Origin: Candidatus Thorarchaeota archaeon
GTDB taxonomy: Archaea; Asgardarchaeota; Thorarchaeia; Thorarchaeales; Thorarchaeaceae
DNA: 57,030 nt
Reading direction: 5' to 3'
NCBI GenBank assembly: GCA_013388835.1
Contig: JACAEL010000023.1
Span: 1-57,030, forward strand
Below, in pieces: positions 6,834 through 15,450 of the stretch. Position numbers and translations under genes: made by a program. The notes beneath the pieces are model-generated. The model was not told the origin of the DNA and made no database searches. It saw nothing but the letters and a program-made list of their open reading frames with translations. Position 1 is the stretch's first letter, and every line of letters starts with the position of its first letter.

Positions 6834-7553
6834 ATGCGGGGTCAACCAAAGATGCGGACCGTAATCATCCCCACCATCAATGAAGAAGAGAACATTGGTC
6901 GGATTATTGAGGCGGTCTATCGGTACATGGGTGATGAAGTGGCGGTACTGGTCATTGACGACAATAGCAGCGACGGCACACATGCTTTAGTTCAGTCCGC
7001 AGCAGTCCGGCATCCTCTGGTGCGTCTGGTTGTGCGAAGGAATGAGAGAGGTCTCGGGACGGCGATAAGAAGAGGAGCTCAGGAGGCGGCCGAAGGGCCA
7101 GTCGTGGTAATGGATGCAGACTTCTCCCACGATGTGACGAAGCTCCCGATGCTCTTTGCCGGAATTGAAGAGGGCTACGACGTCGTGGTTGGGTCGAGGT
7201 ATATGCCGGGTGGCAAGACCGTGGGATGGCCTGCTCACAGGATTCTTGTCAGCCGGGGTGCGATGCTCATTGCGAAACTACTTCTCGGTGCGCCACTGAA
7301 GGACTCTATGAGCAACTATGCTGCATTCAGGTCCGGCAAGATTCTTGTCCGTGGGGTCCATCACTCTGGTTACAAGTACCTGCTTGAGGTGCTCGCAACC
7401 GTGCCCGGTCTGCGCGTAAAGGAAGTGCCCATAGTCTTTAGAGACCGTACACGCGGAAGTAGCAAACTCGGAGGCAAGACGATTCTGCTGTATCTGTCAC
7501 TGGTGTTAAAGCTGTTCGCACGCAAACAGAGAGTGCATGTCCGGTTGTCCTGA
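6834..7553 (+). CDS. GT2 glycosyltransferase, dolichol-phosphate mannosyltransferase-like
   Basis: A 239-residue GT-A enzyme of the DPM1 kind. Motifs are VIIPTINEEENIG at the N-terminus, VIDDNSSDGT for nucleotide binding, VMDADFSHD as the metal-binding DxD, and FRDRTRGSSKLGG near the end. It is expected to move mannose or another hexose from a nucleotide sugar onto a polyprenyl phosphate at the inner membrane face, supplying the GT-C enzymes. ATG 6834 has GGTGAG about 10 bases upstream; GTG 6819 and ATG 6852 are alternatives. The C-terminus has one hydrophobic stretch but no extra membrane domain. The next gene starts right at its stop. Confidence 0.9.
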   Translation: MRGQPKMRTVIIPTINEEENIGRIIEAVYRYMGDEVAVLVIDDNSSDGTHALVQSAAVRHPLVRLVVRRNERGLGTAIRRGAQEAAEGPVVVMDADFSHDVTKLPMLFAGIEEGYDVVVGSRYMPGGKTVGWPAHRILVSRGAMLIAKLLLGAPLKDSMSNYAAFRSGKILVRGVHHSGYKYLLEVLATVPGLRVKEVPIVFRDRTRGSSKLGGKTILLYLSLVLKLFARKQRVHVRLS

Positions 7554-7554
7554 A

Positions 7555-9642
7555 ATGAGATGGTCACCAATGAGTGTGAAGTTGAACAGACATGTCCTTG
7601 TGGCAGACTGCCTGATTGTCCTGTCGCTGACTATGAATATCGCTCTGATTCTACTCATGCGCTTCTTTGGCTCTCTCATGTACCAGTTCTTTCTGGTATT
7701 CTATGCATGGGCCGCAGTCTACATCCTCTTCATTGCAGCCCTCATCAACAGGCAACGCTTTCCTGCCAATACTGCCACCTGGCCACGGTTCATAGTGTGT
7801 GTCGCTATAGTGTCGGTCGTCGCGACTAGACTGGTGTTCATAGGGATGGAGCACCAGATCTCTCTGGATGCGAGGTGGTACATGGACTTCGGTATGTTCA
7901 TGAGGACAGGCAATGTGCCTTACTTCGACTTCTACTTTCCATACCCTCCTGTCTTCGCCTACGTGATACTTGTCACCACAACCCTATGGAACAGTGTGAT
8001 GGCTTTTCGACTCCTTGCAACTGGTATGGATGTCATTGTTGCACTCCTACTGACTCGTATTGCTCGTCACCATGTGGGGCCTTCTTGGTCTCTCGTCGTA
8101 GCGCTCGCATACGCGTTCCTTCCAATGTCAATCATCGAGTCTGGATGGAACGGTCACTTCGAACCGCTGGTGAATGTATTCGTCCTCTCTTCGGTCTGGT
8201 TCATCATGAACGGACGCTATCGTTGGGCAGGTGTGTCGATTGGGGTTGCGGTCGCGACGAAGTTCTACCCTGCCTTTCTGTATCCGATACTCCTCTTTCG
8301 AAGTCCCAGCCGGACAGAGAAGATACAATTGACAGTCTGCGCATTGGTATCCGGGTTGCTGTCACTCATACCGGTGCTGGTAGTGCACTTGGTCTGGCCG
8401 GGTCCATCGTCGGTGAACGGCTCCTCCAGCACTGGTCAGTTGCCCACCCCCATGATGACCCTTATTAGAACGCTAACAGGGCTCCTGTCTTCCTCTGGGC
8501 TAGTCAATGCTCTTGCCATACTCTTGATAGCGGCCATGTCCATCATGATGTTCAGGGAGATGCAGACCGATGACGATGAGGGCAGGAATAGGCGGTTCAA
8601 CTGGACCGCCCTTGCACTTGGTGCACTCTTGATCATTCTCGGACTGGCCGCGGCCATATACCCGCTCAGCTTGGAGTCTCGCATGGTCTACTGGCGATAT
8701 CCCGCGGATGTGGGCATCGTACGGGGAATCACAACCGTATCCTTGGGCAGTCTAGTCGCTCATGAGGCCTATCAGAACCTTCGAAATCGGTCTTCTAGAC
8801 CTGTCTCACGGGAGTCCATGTTCTTCTTGGCGTGTGGTACCATACTACTGCTTGCCTCAATGTTGCGCGATGTCTTCTACGGATGGTATCTGCTGTGGTC
8901 ACTTCCTCTGTTCCTAGTCCTGAAGAACCGGAAGCTTGGCCTGACCCTTGTCTTGTGTCTGCTCTTGGTCTATCCTTGCTTCACCCATGACAACTTTGCA
9001 GGATTGGGTTTCGACGAGCCACGCATCTGGAGCGACGACCCTGTAAGCTCCTATGGATGGACCGGGAACGTGTCAGGCGTTCCATCCCTTAACACCAGCC
9101 TAGTGACATATGGTGTGCTCACGACCAACGACACGACTCGCTTCTGGTTCGACACAACTTCCTTGAAGTCCAGTGAAGTGGAGAATCTCTCGATAGAACT
9201 CGTCAGGCAGGTCCAGATACCTCTCGATGTCACAACCGAGTTCGTTGCGCTCATAGCAGCAAGCTGGAACCCTACCTTTGGGCCATGCTCGTTTCTGACT
9301 CTCAACTACACCGGGACTGATGGCACGGGAAAGGCAGTCAACGGTTCCATAATCTCAACAACGAACATATTTACAAACCTGACACACATCCTGTGGCGTC
9401 ATGCCTTTGTGGCTGATTATCCTAGTCTGGTCAATGGCACAATAACCGAGTTGCGGTTGGTGATGCATCCTCAGAAGGCAGTGGGTGCCAGCTACTCTAT
9501 CGACTTCTTCTATACGACCACCGGCGGACCTCTCAGCCCCGTCTTCTTCGTTTCTGCACCGATGCTATTGGCAGCCAGCTTGGTCGCCTATGTGGTTCTC
9601 AGACGGGAGTTCAACATTGGCCTGGGTCCTGAACACGGTTGA
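7555..9642 (+). CDS. GT-C-like integral membrane glycosyltransferase
   Basis: About 695 residues from ATG 7555, two bases after the previous stop; ATG 7537 and 7570 also fit. The first ~475 residues hold around a dozen membrane segments. After the first ones comes an extracytoplasmic loop with SLDARWYMDFGMFMRTG and YFPYPP, placed like the acidic catalytic loop of GT-C mannosyltransferases that use polyprenyl-phosphate sugars. Residues ~480-660 form a predicted outside beta-rich domain with many N-x-S/T sequons (NVSG, NTSL, NDTT, NLSI, NYTG, NGSI, NLTH). One membrane segment closes the protein. The DPM1-like gene just upstream is a natural donor source. Exact linkage unknown. Confidence 0.8.
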   Translation: MRWSPMSVKLNRHVLVADCLIVLSLTMNIALILLMRFFGSLMYQFFLVFYAWAAVYILFIAALINRQRFPANTATWPRFIVCVAIVSVVATRLVFIGMEHQISLDARWYMDFGMFMRTGNVPYFDFYFPYPPVFAYVILVTTTLWNSVMAFRLLATGMDVIVALLLTRIARHHVGPSWSLVVALAYAFLPMSIIESGWNGHFEPLVNVFVLSSVWFIMNGRYRWAGVSIGVAVATKFYPAFLYPILLFRSPSRTEKIQLTVCALVSGLLSLIPVLVVHLVWPGPSSVNGSSSTGQLPTPMMTLIRTLTGLLSSSGLVNALAILLIAAMSIMMFREMQTDDDEGRNRRFNWTALALGALLIILGLAAAIYPLSLESRMVYWRYPADVGIVRGITTVSLGSLVAHEAYQNLRNRSSRPVSRESMFFLACGTILLLASMLRDVFYGWYLLWSLPLFLVLKNRKLGLTLVLCLLLVYPCFTHDNFAGLGFDEPRIWSDDPVSSYGWTGNVSGVPSLNTSLVTYGVLTTNDTTRFWFDTTSLKSSEVENLSIELVRQVQIPLDVTTEFVALIAASWNPTFGPCSFLTLNYTGTDGTGKAVNGSIISTTNIFTNLTHILWRHAFVADYPSLVNGTITELRLVMHPQKAVGASYSIDFFYTTTGGPLSPVFFVSAPMLLAASLVAYVVLRREFNIGLGPEHG

Positions 9643-9742
9643 GTCTTGTATAGACTAGCACACATACGGTTCTATGAGGCCCGGACGCCCGTGGACACAG
9701 GGTGCAGGTTGCAATCGAACACACACTGAACGCTGCACAGGC

Positions 9743-9748
9743 TTATAT
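9743..9748 (+). promoter_or_regulatory. TATA-like box for the GT4 gene
   Basis: GCTTATATTG gives a good archaeal TATA box. Transcription would begin about 25 bp on, near 9770, just before the TTG at 9782. This is why the earlier in-frame start at 9674 is rejected. Confidence 0.45.
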
Positions 9749-9781
9749 TGCCGCCTTCCTGAGGTCTCGCTGGTTTTCGCG

Positions 9782-11062
9782 TTGAATCCAAGAGAGACCT
9801 CACGTCTTAGTCGTGTGCTCGTCTTTGCTGAACATTTCCCACCATTCTTGGGGTCTGACCGTACGGTGTTCGAACTGTCAAGCCGTCTTGCGGACAGGGG
9901 TATCAGGGTCCACTATGTGACTACTCAGCCCCTACGGTATCTCCTCGGAGCTAGGCCTCCTGATTGGTCGTACAAGGAGAACTGGACCAAGGGGCCACCA
10001 AAGATACACAGACTGATAAGCGCAGAGTATCTTCTTGTGGGTCCACGGGTGGAGCGGCTGTGGCGTCGATTCGTTCCGCTCGCTTATCTCCTGACCGTCG
10101 TCTTGTTCATAATGAGGTCTCTATGGACTGCTGCCCACTTCAAGCCAGATGTCATGATAGGAGTGCATGCTACGCCCATCGTCGGTCTTGTTGCAGCGGC
10201 TACCTCCCGCATGACGATGTGCCCGCTGCTCATGGGCTGCCCTGACTGGATGACCGCTTACGCTGCGGGACTGAAAAGCAGCAGTATTAGTTCGATTGGT
10301 CCTGTGTTTCTTCAGAAGATTGAGACTGCCCTCTATCGCGTGTCTGACCGGGTGTTTGCATCGACACATTTCCTGAAGAGATTACTAGTAAGCCATGGAG
10401 TGCGTGGGTCGCGAATCACTGTCATTCCGAATGGTGTCGACACAACCATCTTTCATCCTGAAGTGGACACCTCGGCAGTCCGTGAAAAGTACCGTTTACA
10501 TGATACGTGTGTGGTTCTATTTGCAGGTCATCTAGAAATATGGGCCGGTCTGTCTCTGATAATCGACTTGGCCCAGAGACTCGATCACGAGGGTATGAGG
10601 GCTACCATCCTCCTTGTCGGCACTGGTGACTATGTTTCAGACCTCTTCGCCAAGCTTGTGAAACAGAACCTCGGCCACATGGTAATCCACGCAGGCCTTC
10701 AGCCCTATTCGAGTATGCCCGCTTTCGTAGCTGCCTCTGACATCGCACTGTGCATTTTTCCTGATACACCTCTCTCACATGCTGCTTCACCTCTCAAGCT
10801 CTTCGAGTACATGGGGGGCGGTAAGGCCATTGTTGCAACCCGGGTGGCGGGGACTCAGGAGGTGGTGGATGACACGCATGCAGTCCTCGTTCCTCCCCGG
10901 TCAATCTCGGCAGTCTGCGATGCCGTGGTCCGCCTCTGTGGTGACCCGCGGCTGAGGACTGAACTGGGGTCGCGGGCGAGAGCTCTTGCAATTGAGAGGC
11001 ATGACTGGAACCATCTCTCCCATCTTTTCATGAGGGAATGCGAGAGAGTGCTAAGACATTGA
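9782..11062 (+). CDS. GT4-family glycosyltransferase
   Basis: A two-domain GT-B enzyme of 426 residues. The reading frame stays open back to 9674, but those residues look non-coding and a TATA box lies inside them, so I choose TTG 9782. The N-terminal domain starts VLVFAEHFPPFLGSDR. The C-terminal domain has VIPNGVDTTIFHP and VVLFAGHLE, and ends in the donor-site block SPLKLFEYMGGGKAIVATRVAG, where the usual E-x7-E appears in the WbuB-like S-P-x-K-x-x-E form. It should add a sugar from a nucleotide donor in the cytoplasm. A hydrophobic segment at about 125-145 suggests membrane association. Confidence 0.88.
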   Translation: MNPRETSRLSRVLVFAEHFPPFLGSDRTVFELSSRLADRGIRVHYVTTQPLRYLLGARPPDWSYKENWTKGPPKIHRLISAEYLLVGPRVERLWRRFVPLAYLLTVVLFIMRSLWTAAHFKPDVMIGVHATPIVGLVAAATSRMTMCPLLMGCPDWMTAYAAGLKSSSISSIGPVFLQKIETALYRVSDRVFASTHFLKRLLVSHGVRGSRITVIPNGVDTTIFHPEVDTSAVREKYRLHDTCVVLFAGHLEIWAGLSLIIDLAQRLDHEGMRATILLVGTGDYVSDLFAKLVKQNLGHMVIHAGLQPYSSMPAFVAASDIALCIFPDTPLSHAASPLKLFEYMGGGKAIVATRVAGTQEVVDDTHAVLVPPRSISAVCDAVVRLCGDPRLRTELGSRARALAIERHDWNHLSHLFMRECERVLRH

Positions 11063-11090
11063 GAGACCTTTTGTGTAGGAGGCCGCGTCA

Positions 11091-12335
11091 ATGCCATCTG
11101 CGATGTTACTGAGGGTTGCAATACTGTCTCCGCTTCCTCCGCAGAAGACTGGAGAGTCGCCTTACACCGAGCGGTTGATCCGAAGTCTGCTCGAAACAGA
11201 ACGAGTCCGCATTCTTGCCATAGCTGGGCCAGACACATATGGGTTGCAGGACAACTCGGGACGCCTTGAGAGCGCTCTGGTCTGGCGTGGCCAAGACATC
11301 TTCTATCCAATACGGTTGCTCGGACTGCTAAAGCGTTGGCGTCCACACCTTCTGCATGTGCAGTTCGGGCCGCATGGTCAGGTCTACGGCGGCATGTACG
11401 GCGAGTGGATGCTGTTTCTGCTCCTTCTCTGCAGGTTGATCGGCATACCCACGACAATGACCCTTCACAGCACATTCATGCCGAATCAGGTGCTGAGTCG
11501 CATGAGTGTGTCCCACGGCAAGGGGGTAGTTGCACGCTTGGCGGTAATCCTATTCAGGATGTATATGCGTCTTCTTGATTGGAGCACCTCTTCAATCCAG
11601 CTCAGCACTGCCAAGATCGACTCGACACTCAGAAGGAGGTTCATTCAGGAGTTTGGACTGGCGCAAGAAAAGGTGTTGGAGATTCCTCATCCATGCAGAA
11701 CAGATGTGACACCCATGGAGAGAGATGAGGCGCTCAAGAGCCTGCTACTGTCCGGCCGGGACGTGATTCTTGTCTTTGGCTTCATTCGGAGAGGGAAGGG
11801 CATCGAGGTCGCAATTCGTGCCATGCCCGCTGTGGCGCGTGCTCACCCCAATGCGCTTCTGCTCATCGCGGGCTCTGCGATTGACATGGACGGACAGAAA
11901 TACCTCGTGCAACTGAAAGCACTGGTTCGTGAGCTGCATCTTGAGACTCATGTTCGTTTCGACACTCTCTTCATCCCTGAGGAGTCTGTGCGTGCCTACT
12001 TCTGCGGATCTCAGGTCTTACTGCTGCCCTATGTCGAGAGTGTTGGTGCTAGCGGACCAATGCACAACCAGGCGGCGTTTGGGGTCCCAATGGTTGCCTC
12101 GGACGCCGGATTGCACATGTCCGAGTCTCTAGGCGGAAACATCATCCTATTCAGGACTGGGGACTCGGATGACTTGGCCAGCAAGCTGATCTCCGCTCTA
12201 GATTGCAGGACGCATACGATAGAACTGGGGCGAAGAATCAGAGCGTATGCCCTTCGTGAGGGATGGGATGTGGCCGCGAGAAGAACACTGAGCAACTATG
12301 CGAAGACACTGCCTCTCTTGAAGTCGATCCGATGA
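11091..12335 (+). CDS. GT4-family glycosyltransferase
   Basis: A 414-residue GT-B enzyme. AGGAGG at 11077-11082, eight bases before ATG 11091, is a strong ribosome-binding site and fixes the start. The N-terminal domain opens RVAILSPLPPQKTGESPYT. HVQFGPHG and TLHST are acceptor-domain motifs of GT4 members. The donor half has VILVFGFIRRGKGIEVAI and LPYVESVGASGPMHNQAAFG, a variant of the E-x7-E region in which the second acidic residue is not obvious. It follows the previous GT4 by 28 bp in the same direction and precedes a flippase, as in an assembly operon. Confidence 0.87.
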   Translation: MPSAMLLRVAILSPLPPQKTGESPYTERLIRSLLETERVRILAIAGPDTYGLQDNSGRLESALVWRGQDIFYPIRLLGLLKRWRPHLLHVQFGPHGQVYGGMYGEWMLFLLLLCRLIGIPTTMTLHSTFMPNQVLSRMSVSHGKGVVARLAVILFRMYMRLLDWSTSSIQLSTAKIDSTLRRRFIQEFGLAQEKVLEIPHPCRTDVTPMERDEALKSLLLSGRDVILVFGFIRRGKGIEVAIRAMPAVARAHPNALLLIAGSAIDMDGQKYLVQLKALVRELHLETHVRFDTLFIPEESVRAYFCGSQVLLLPYVESVGASGPMHNQAAFGVPMVASDAGLHMSESLGGNIILFRTGDSDDLASKLISALDCRTHTIELGRRIRAYALREGWDVAARRTLSNYAKTLPLLKSIR

Positions 12336-12404
12336 GATGTCTGTGGTTAGGGCAGGTTCAAAAGTCCCTCCTGCTCTGTCTGTGCTGATAAGCAGTTTGT
12401 TGGG

Positions 12405-13925
12405 ATGAGAATGCAGTCGACCGCTGTCATAGCACGAGGCACAACTCTGCTTCTCGTCCAGTCGCTCTTCTCTGGCTCTTTCAGACTCGTCAATGTCATG
12501 CTGTTGACACGTCTTCTGCCACAGACGGAAGTAGGTCGCATCGCAGTGCTGGCCATCATCTATGGCTATATGCAATTCATGGGGGCGGCCGGGCTCAATC
12601 ATGCAATGCCTCGTTTCGTGCCCGAACTGGAGAAGGCTGGCGGCAGAGCCCTTCGTTCGCTCTTCGCTGCTTCAGTCTTGGTGATAGTCTTCGCATCAGC
12701 GCTGCTACTGGTCGCATTCTCCGCTCTCTCTCCTGCTCTGGTGTCCAGCGGCCTGCTTGATTCAAACCTGGTTTTTCTTCTGTATTGTATCGCGCCGCTG
12801 TCTTCGCTGGGTGTCTTCTCCGACTCCTTCCTGCTTGCAAGGTATTCCGTCAGACCTCTGGCGATAGGACGGCTAGTCTTCGACACGATGCGGATGGCTC
12901 TCACCGTTATCTTGGTAATCCTTGGCATGGGAGTGGTCGGCGTGCTCCTCGGTTGGTTGGCGGCTGAGTTGTCGGGCCTTGCGGTATTCGTTCCATTCAG
13001 CCTGCGGTCGCTACCTTCCAACGAAGGCATACTGAGACTGCGTCCTGTGCTCGCCTTTGCTCTGCCAAGCCTACTCTTTCAGACAATAGACGTCACCATA
13101 CAGAACACGGACCGCATGGTTCTGCTTCAACTCACAGACCTTGCCTCTCTTGGAGTCTACGACGTGATACTGGGTATGCTCTTCATGCTCAGTTTTGTTG
13201 CTCTGTCTCTATCCGTTTCTCTCTATCCCGTCTTGACACGACTCGAGATTGGCAACACCGCTGGGATGCATGAGGCCCCTGTTGTCTCTGCTCCTGCCAG
13301 TCTCCTGATACGATATGTGCTGCTCATTCTCCTGCCAGTTTCCATAGTCCTCTCCATGAACGCAGAACGGACCCTGAGTCTAGTCTTTGGCACAAGCTAC
13401 TCGTCCTTTCCCGGTGCTTCGCTCTCCTTCGGACTGGTGGTTGTGTTCTACTCTCTGTGGGGCGTGACATATGCTCTCCACACCATCTTGAGGTCAATGG
13501 ACGAGTCTCACTTCTTCTGGTCGGTCGGTCTAGCGGTCATTGGGGTCGAACTACTTGTCTGCTGGTCGCTCGTACAGTGGCTAGGTCTGCTGGGTGCTGC
13601 CGTTACAAGGTGTGTCTATATCTCCATCTTGTTGTCAACGGCCCTCACCAGGCTCAAGAGACGGGGTGTGGCTCTCCAGGGACGGCTTGGTACCACAGTG
13701 TCACGTGTTGTGCCCGCATCACTGGTAGCGGGGGCGGCATTCTATGTTCTCTCTCCTGACACCCTGCTATCCGCTGCACTGACACTCTCGCTTGCCCTTC
13801 TTCTATGCTATGCACTACTCATACTTACCAAAGAGCCCATCCCCCTTGACTTTGTCATTGCACGTCACATACTGCCCAAGAAACTTCACCGTTTCTTGAA
13901 TTACATTGAAACCAGACAGTGCTAG
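12405..13925 (+). CDS. MOP-superfamily polysaccharide flippase (Wzx-like)
   Basis: A 506-residue protein of about 14 hydrophobic segments. The N-terminus carries the PST/Wzx pattern: LVQSLFSGSFRLVNVMLLTRLLPQTEVGRIA, then a helix pair with MPRFVPELEKAGGRALRSL. The role is to turn lipid-linked oligosaccharide from the inner to the outer leaflet. It lies just downstream of two GT4 genes on the same strand and ends with TAG. It is one of three flippases in this locus and shows no extra domain. Confidence 0.9.
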   Translation: MRMQSTAVIARGTTLLLVQSLFSGSFRLVNVMLLTRLLPQTEVGRIAVLAIIYGYMQFMGAAGLNHAMPRFVPELEKAGGRALRSLFAASVLVIVFASALLLVAFSALSPALVSSGLLDSNLVFLLYCIAPLSSLGVFSDSFLLARYSVRPLAIGRLVFDTMRMALTVILVILGMGVVGVLLGWLAAELSGLAVFVPFSLRSLPSNEGILRLRPVLAFALPSLLFQTIDVTIQNTDRMVLLQLTDLASLGVYDVILGMLFMLSFVALSLSVSLYPVLTRLEIGNTAGMHEAPVVSAPASLLIRYVLLILLPVSIVLSMNAERTLSLVFGTSYSSFPGASLSFGLVVVFYSLWGVTYALHTILRSMDESHFFWSVGLAVIGVELLVCWSLVQWLGLLGAAVTRCVYISILLSTALTRLKRRGVALQGRLGTTVSRVVPASLVAGAAFYVLSPDTLLSAALTLSLALLLCYALLILTKEPIPLDFVIARHILPKKLHRFLNYIETRQC

Positions 13926-13982
13926 ATTCTCACGGCGTCCTGTCGAGTACAAATCTGTGGCTTCGCTTGATGCATCAACTGG

Positions 13983-13990
13983 TTTATAAT
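13983..13990 (+). promoter_or_regulatory. TATA box for the dehydratase-like gene
   Basis: GGTTTATAATCC lies about 45 bp upstream of ATG 14034. Transcription would start near 14012, leaving a short leader. It indicates a separate transcript for the interrupted dehydratase gene, downstream of the flippase. Confidence 0.5.
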
Positions 13991-14033
13991 CCGAGCACTA
14001 TCAACGAGTGGACTACTTGGGGCAGAAAGCACA

Positions 14034-15317
14034 ATGACTGAACTGAGCGAGACCCTCAGAAGTGACTACGAGGAATCTCGCGTGTTTGTCACGGGAGCCT
14101 CGGGCTTCGTCGGAGCCTACCTGATTGACCATCTGATTGGACTGGGTGCCCATGTCTACGGGCTTGACCGCAGAAAGTCCCGCGGAACTGACATTGCAAG
14201 ACGAGTTATGGGTTCGGGGTCCGACCAACTACGCTTTGTAACAGGCGACCTGACAGACATCTCAAGTCTCGCTTCAGCAATTGATCAGTCCGAACCTGAT
14301 TACGTCTTCCACTTGGGCGCGCAGTCGTTTGTGCCGGAGTCGTTCATCAATCCGATTGTCACACTTGATGTAAATGCGATGGGAACTGCCAATCTGCTTG
14401 AGGCCATTCGTCAGAAGGCTGTGTCCCCTACGGTGGTGTTTGCTGGCTCAAGTGAAGAGTACGGTCTTGTCTTCTTCTCTGAGAAACAGTGCCAGCAAGT
14501 CACCAAGAAGTACGGCGAGGTGTTTCCGCCCCCAACCACCATCCCAGAGGTTCCCATTCAAGAGACGAACCCTCTCCGTCCAATATCCCCATATGCAGTC
14601 AGCAAGGTCGCGTCAGACCACCTGATGCGCAACTACCATGTCACCTACGGTCTGAGAACCGTTGTGAGCCGCGCCTTCAACCACGAAGGCGCTGGACGGG
14701 GCGACCAGTTCGTCACCTCATCAATAACGAAACAGGTCGTCAGTATTCTCTATAACGAGACAAGAGTTATTCGGATTGGAGATGTCACATCGTTCAGAGA
14801 CTGGAGTCACGTTCTGGACATCATCTTCGGCTACTTGACACTCGGCGCAAGAGGAAAGCCGGGTGCAGTCTACAATCAGGGTTCTGAACGAACGAATTCC
14901 GTCTTGTCCTATCTGCTCCTGTCACTCTAGATGGTCCAGCTGAAACCGGTCTCGTTGAGACCTATTAGCGGAGATGGTCAGATTCAGAACCCTTCGTCCA
15001 TGGAAACTGTACGATACTGCGGGCTGGATATGCAACAGACAGCAGTGGACCAAATGATTCTGGATGGGAGTTTCTCTATTGGGCTTGAGAATCACGGACT
15101 CGAGATTCAGACTCCAAAGGGTGTTGTCAGGGTTGAGTTCTGTCCCGAGTTATTCCGACCATCCGATGTGCCAATGCTACTCTCTTGCACATCGAGAATC
15201 CAGGAACTGGGTTACAGGACACACCACAGCCTGAGAAACATAATCCGTGACCAGGTCAACTACTACCTTGACCGCAAGAATCGGGCACCCTCGGCTGACT
15301 GGGCTTGCTATCGTTGA
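14034..15317 (+). pseudogene. GDP-mannose 4,6-dehydratase-like gene split by an in-frame TAG
   Basis: One open frame of about 427 codons is interrupted by TAG at 14928-14930. The first part (298 aa) has the Rossmann motif VTGASGFVGAYL, the dinucleotide-site FHLGAQSFV, SSEEYG, and the catalytic YAVSK of SDR dehydratases, and breaks off right after YNQGSERTNSVLSYLL. The second part continues in the same frame and supplies the expected C-terminal block FRPSDVPMLL...SRIQELGY, the counterpart of RP-x-E-V-x-x-L...LGW in this family. No ribosome-binding site precedes ATG 14931. TAG is an ordinary stop elsewhere in the window (HEPN 2240, flippase 13925, epimerase 29977), so recoding is unlikely. A recent nonsense mutation, a sequence error, or readthrough remain possible. 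Confidence 0.75.
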
Positions 15318-15450
15318 CTCCTTCGCGAGCTGTCCTGTGTCGGCTTCTGGCAGCTGACATCCACAATGCCAACACTGTACTGGCGGAACTGCTCGCAGTC
15401 CAGCTGAGATTCTCTGCTTCCAGAGATGACTTGAATCGACACTCTCAATC

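Noticed and set aside
9674-9781. N-terminal extension of the GT4 at 9782
   Set aside because: It contains a TATA box and non-coding-like residues; the GT4 domain begins after 9782.
10855-11475. 206-codon minus-strand frame
   Set aside because: Antisense to two GT4 genes with intact motifs and a strong ribosome-binding site.
14928-14930. Pyrrolysine decoding of the TAG in the dehydratase-like gene
   Set aside because: TAG ends many other genes in this window (for example 2240, 13925, 29977, 36673, 56943 and the minus-strand gene ending at 15451), so it acts as an ordinary stop here.
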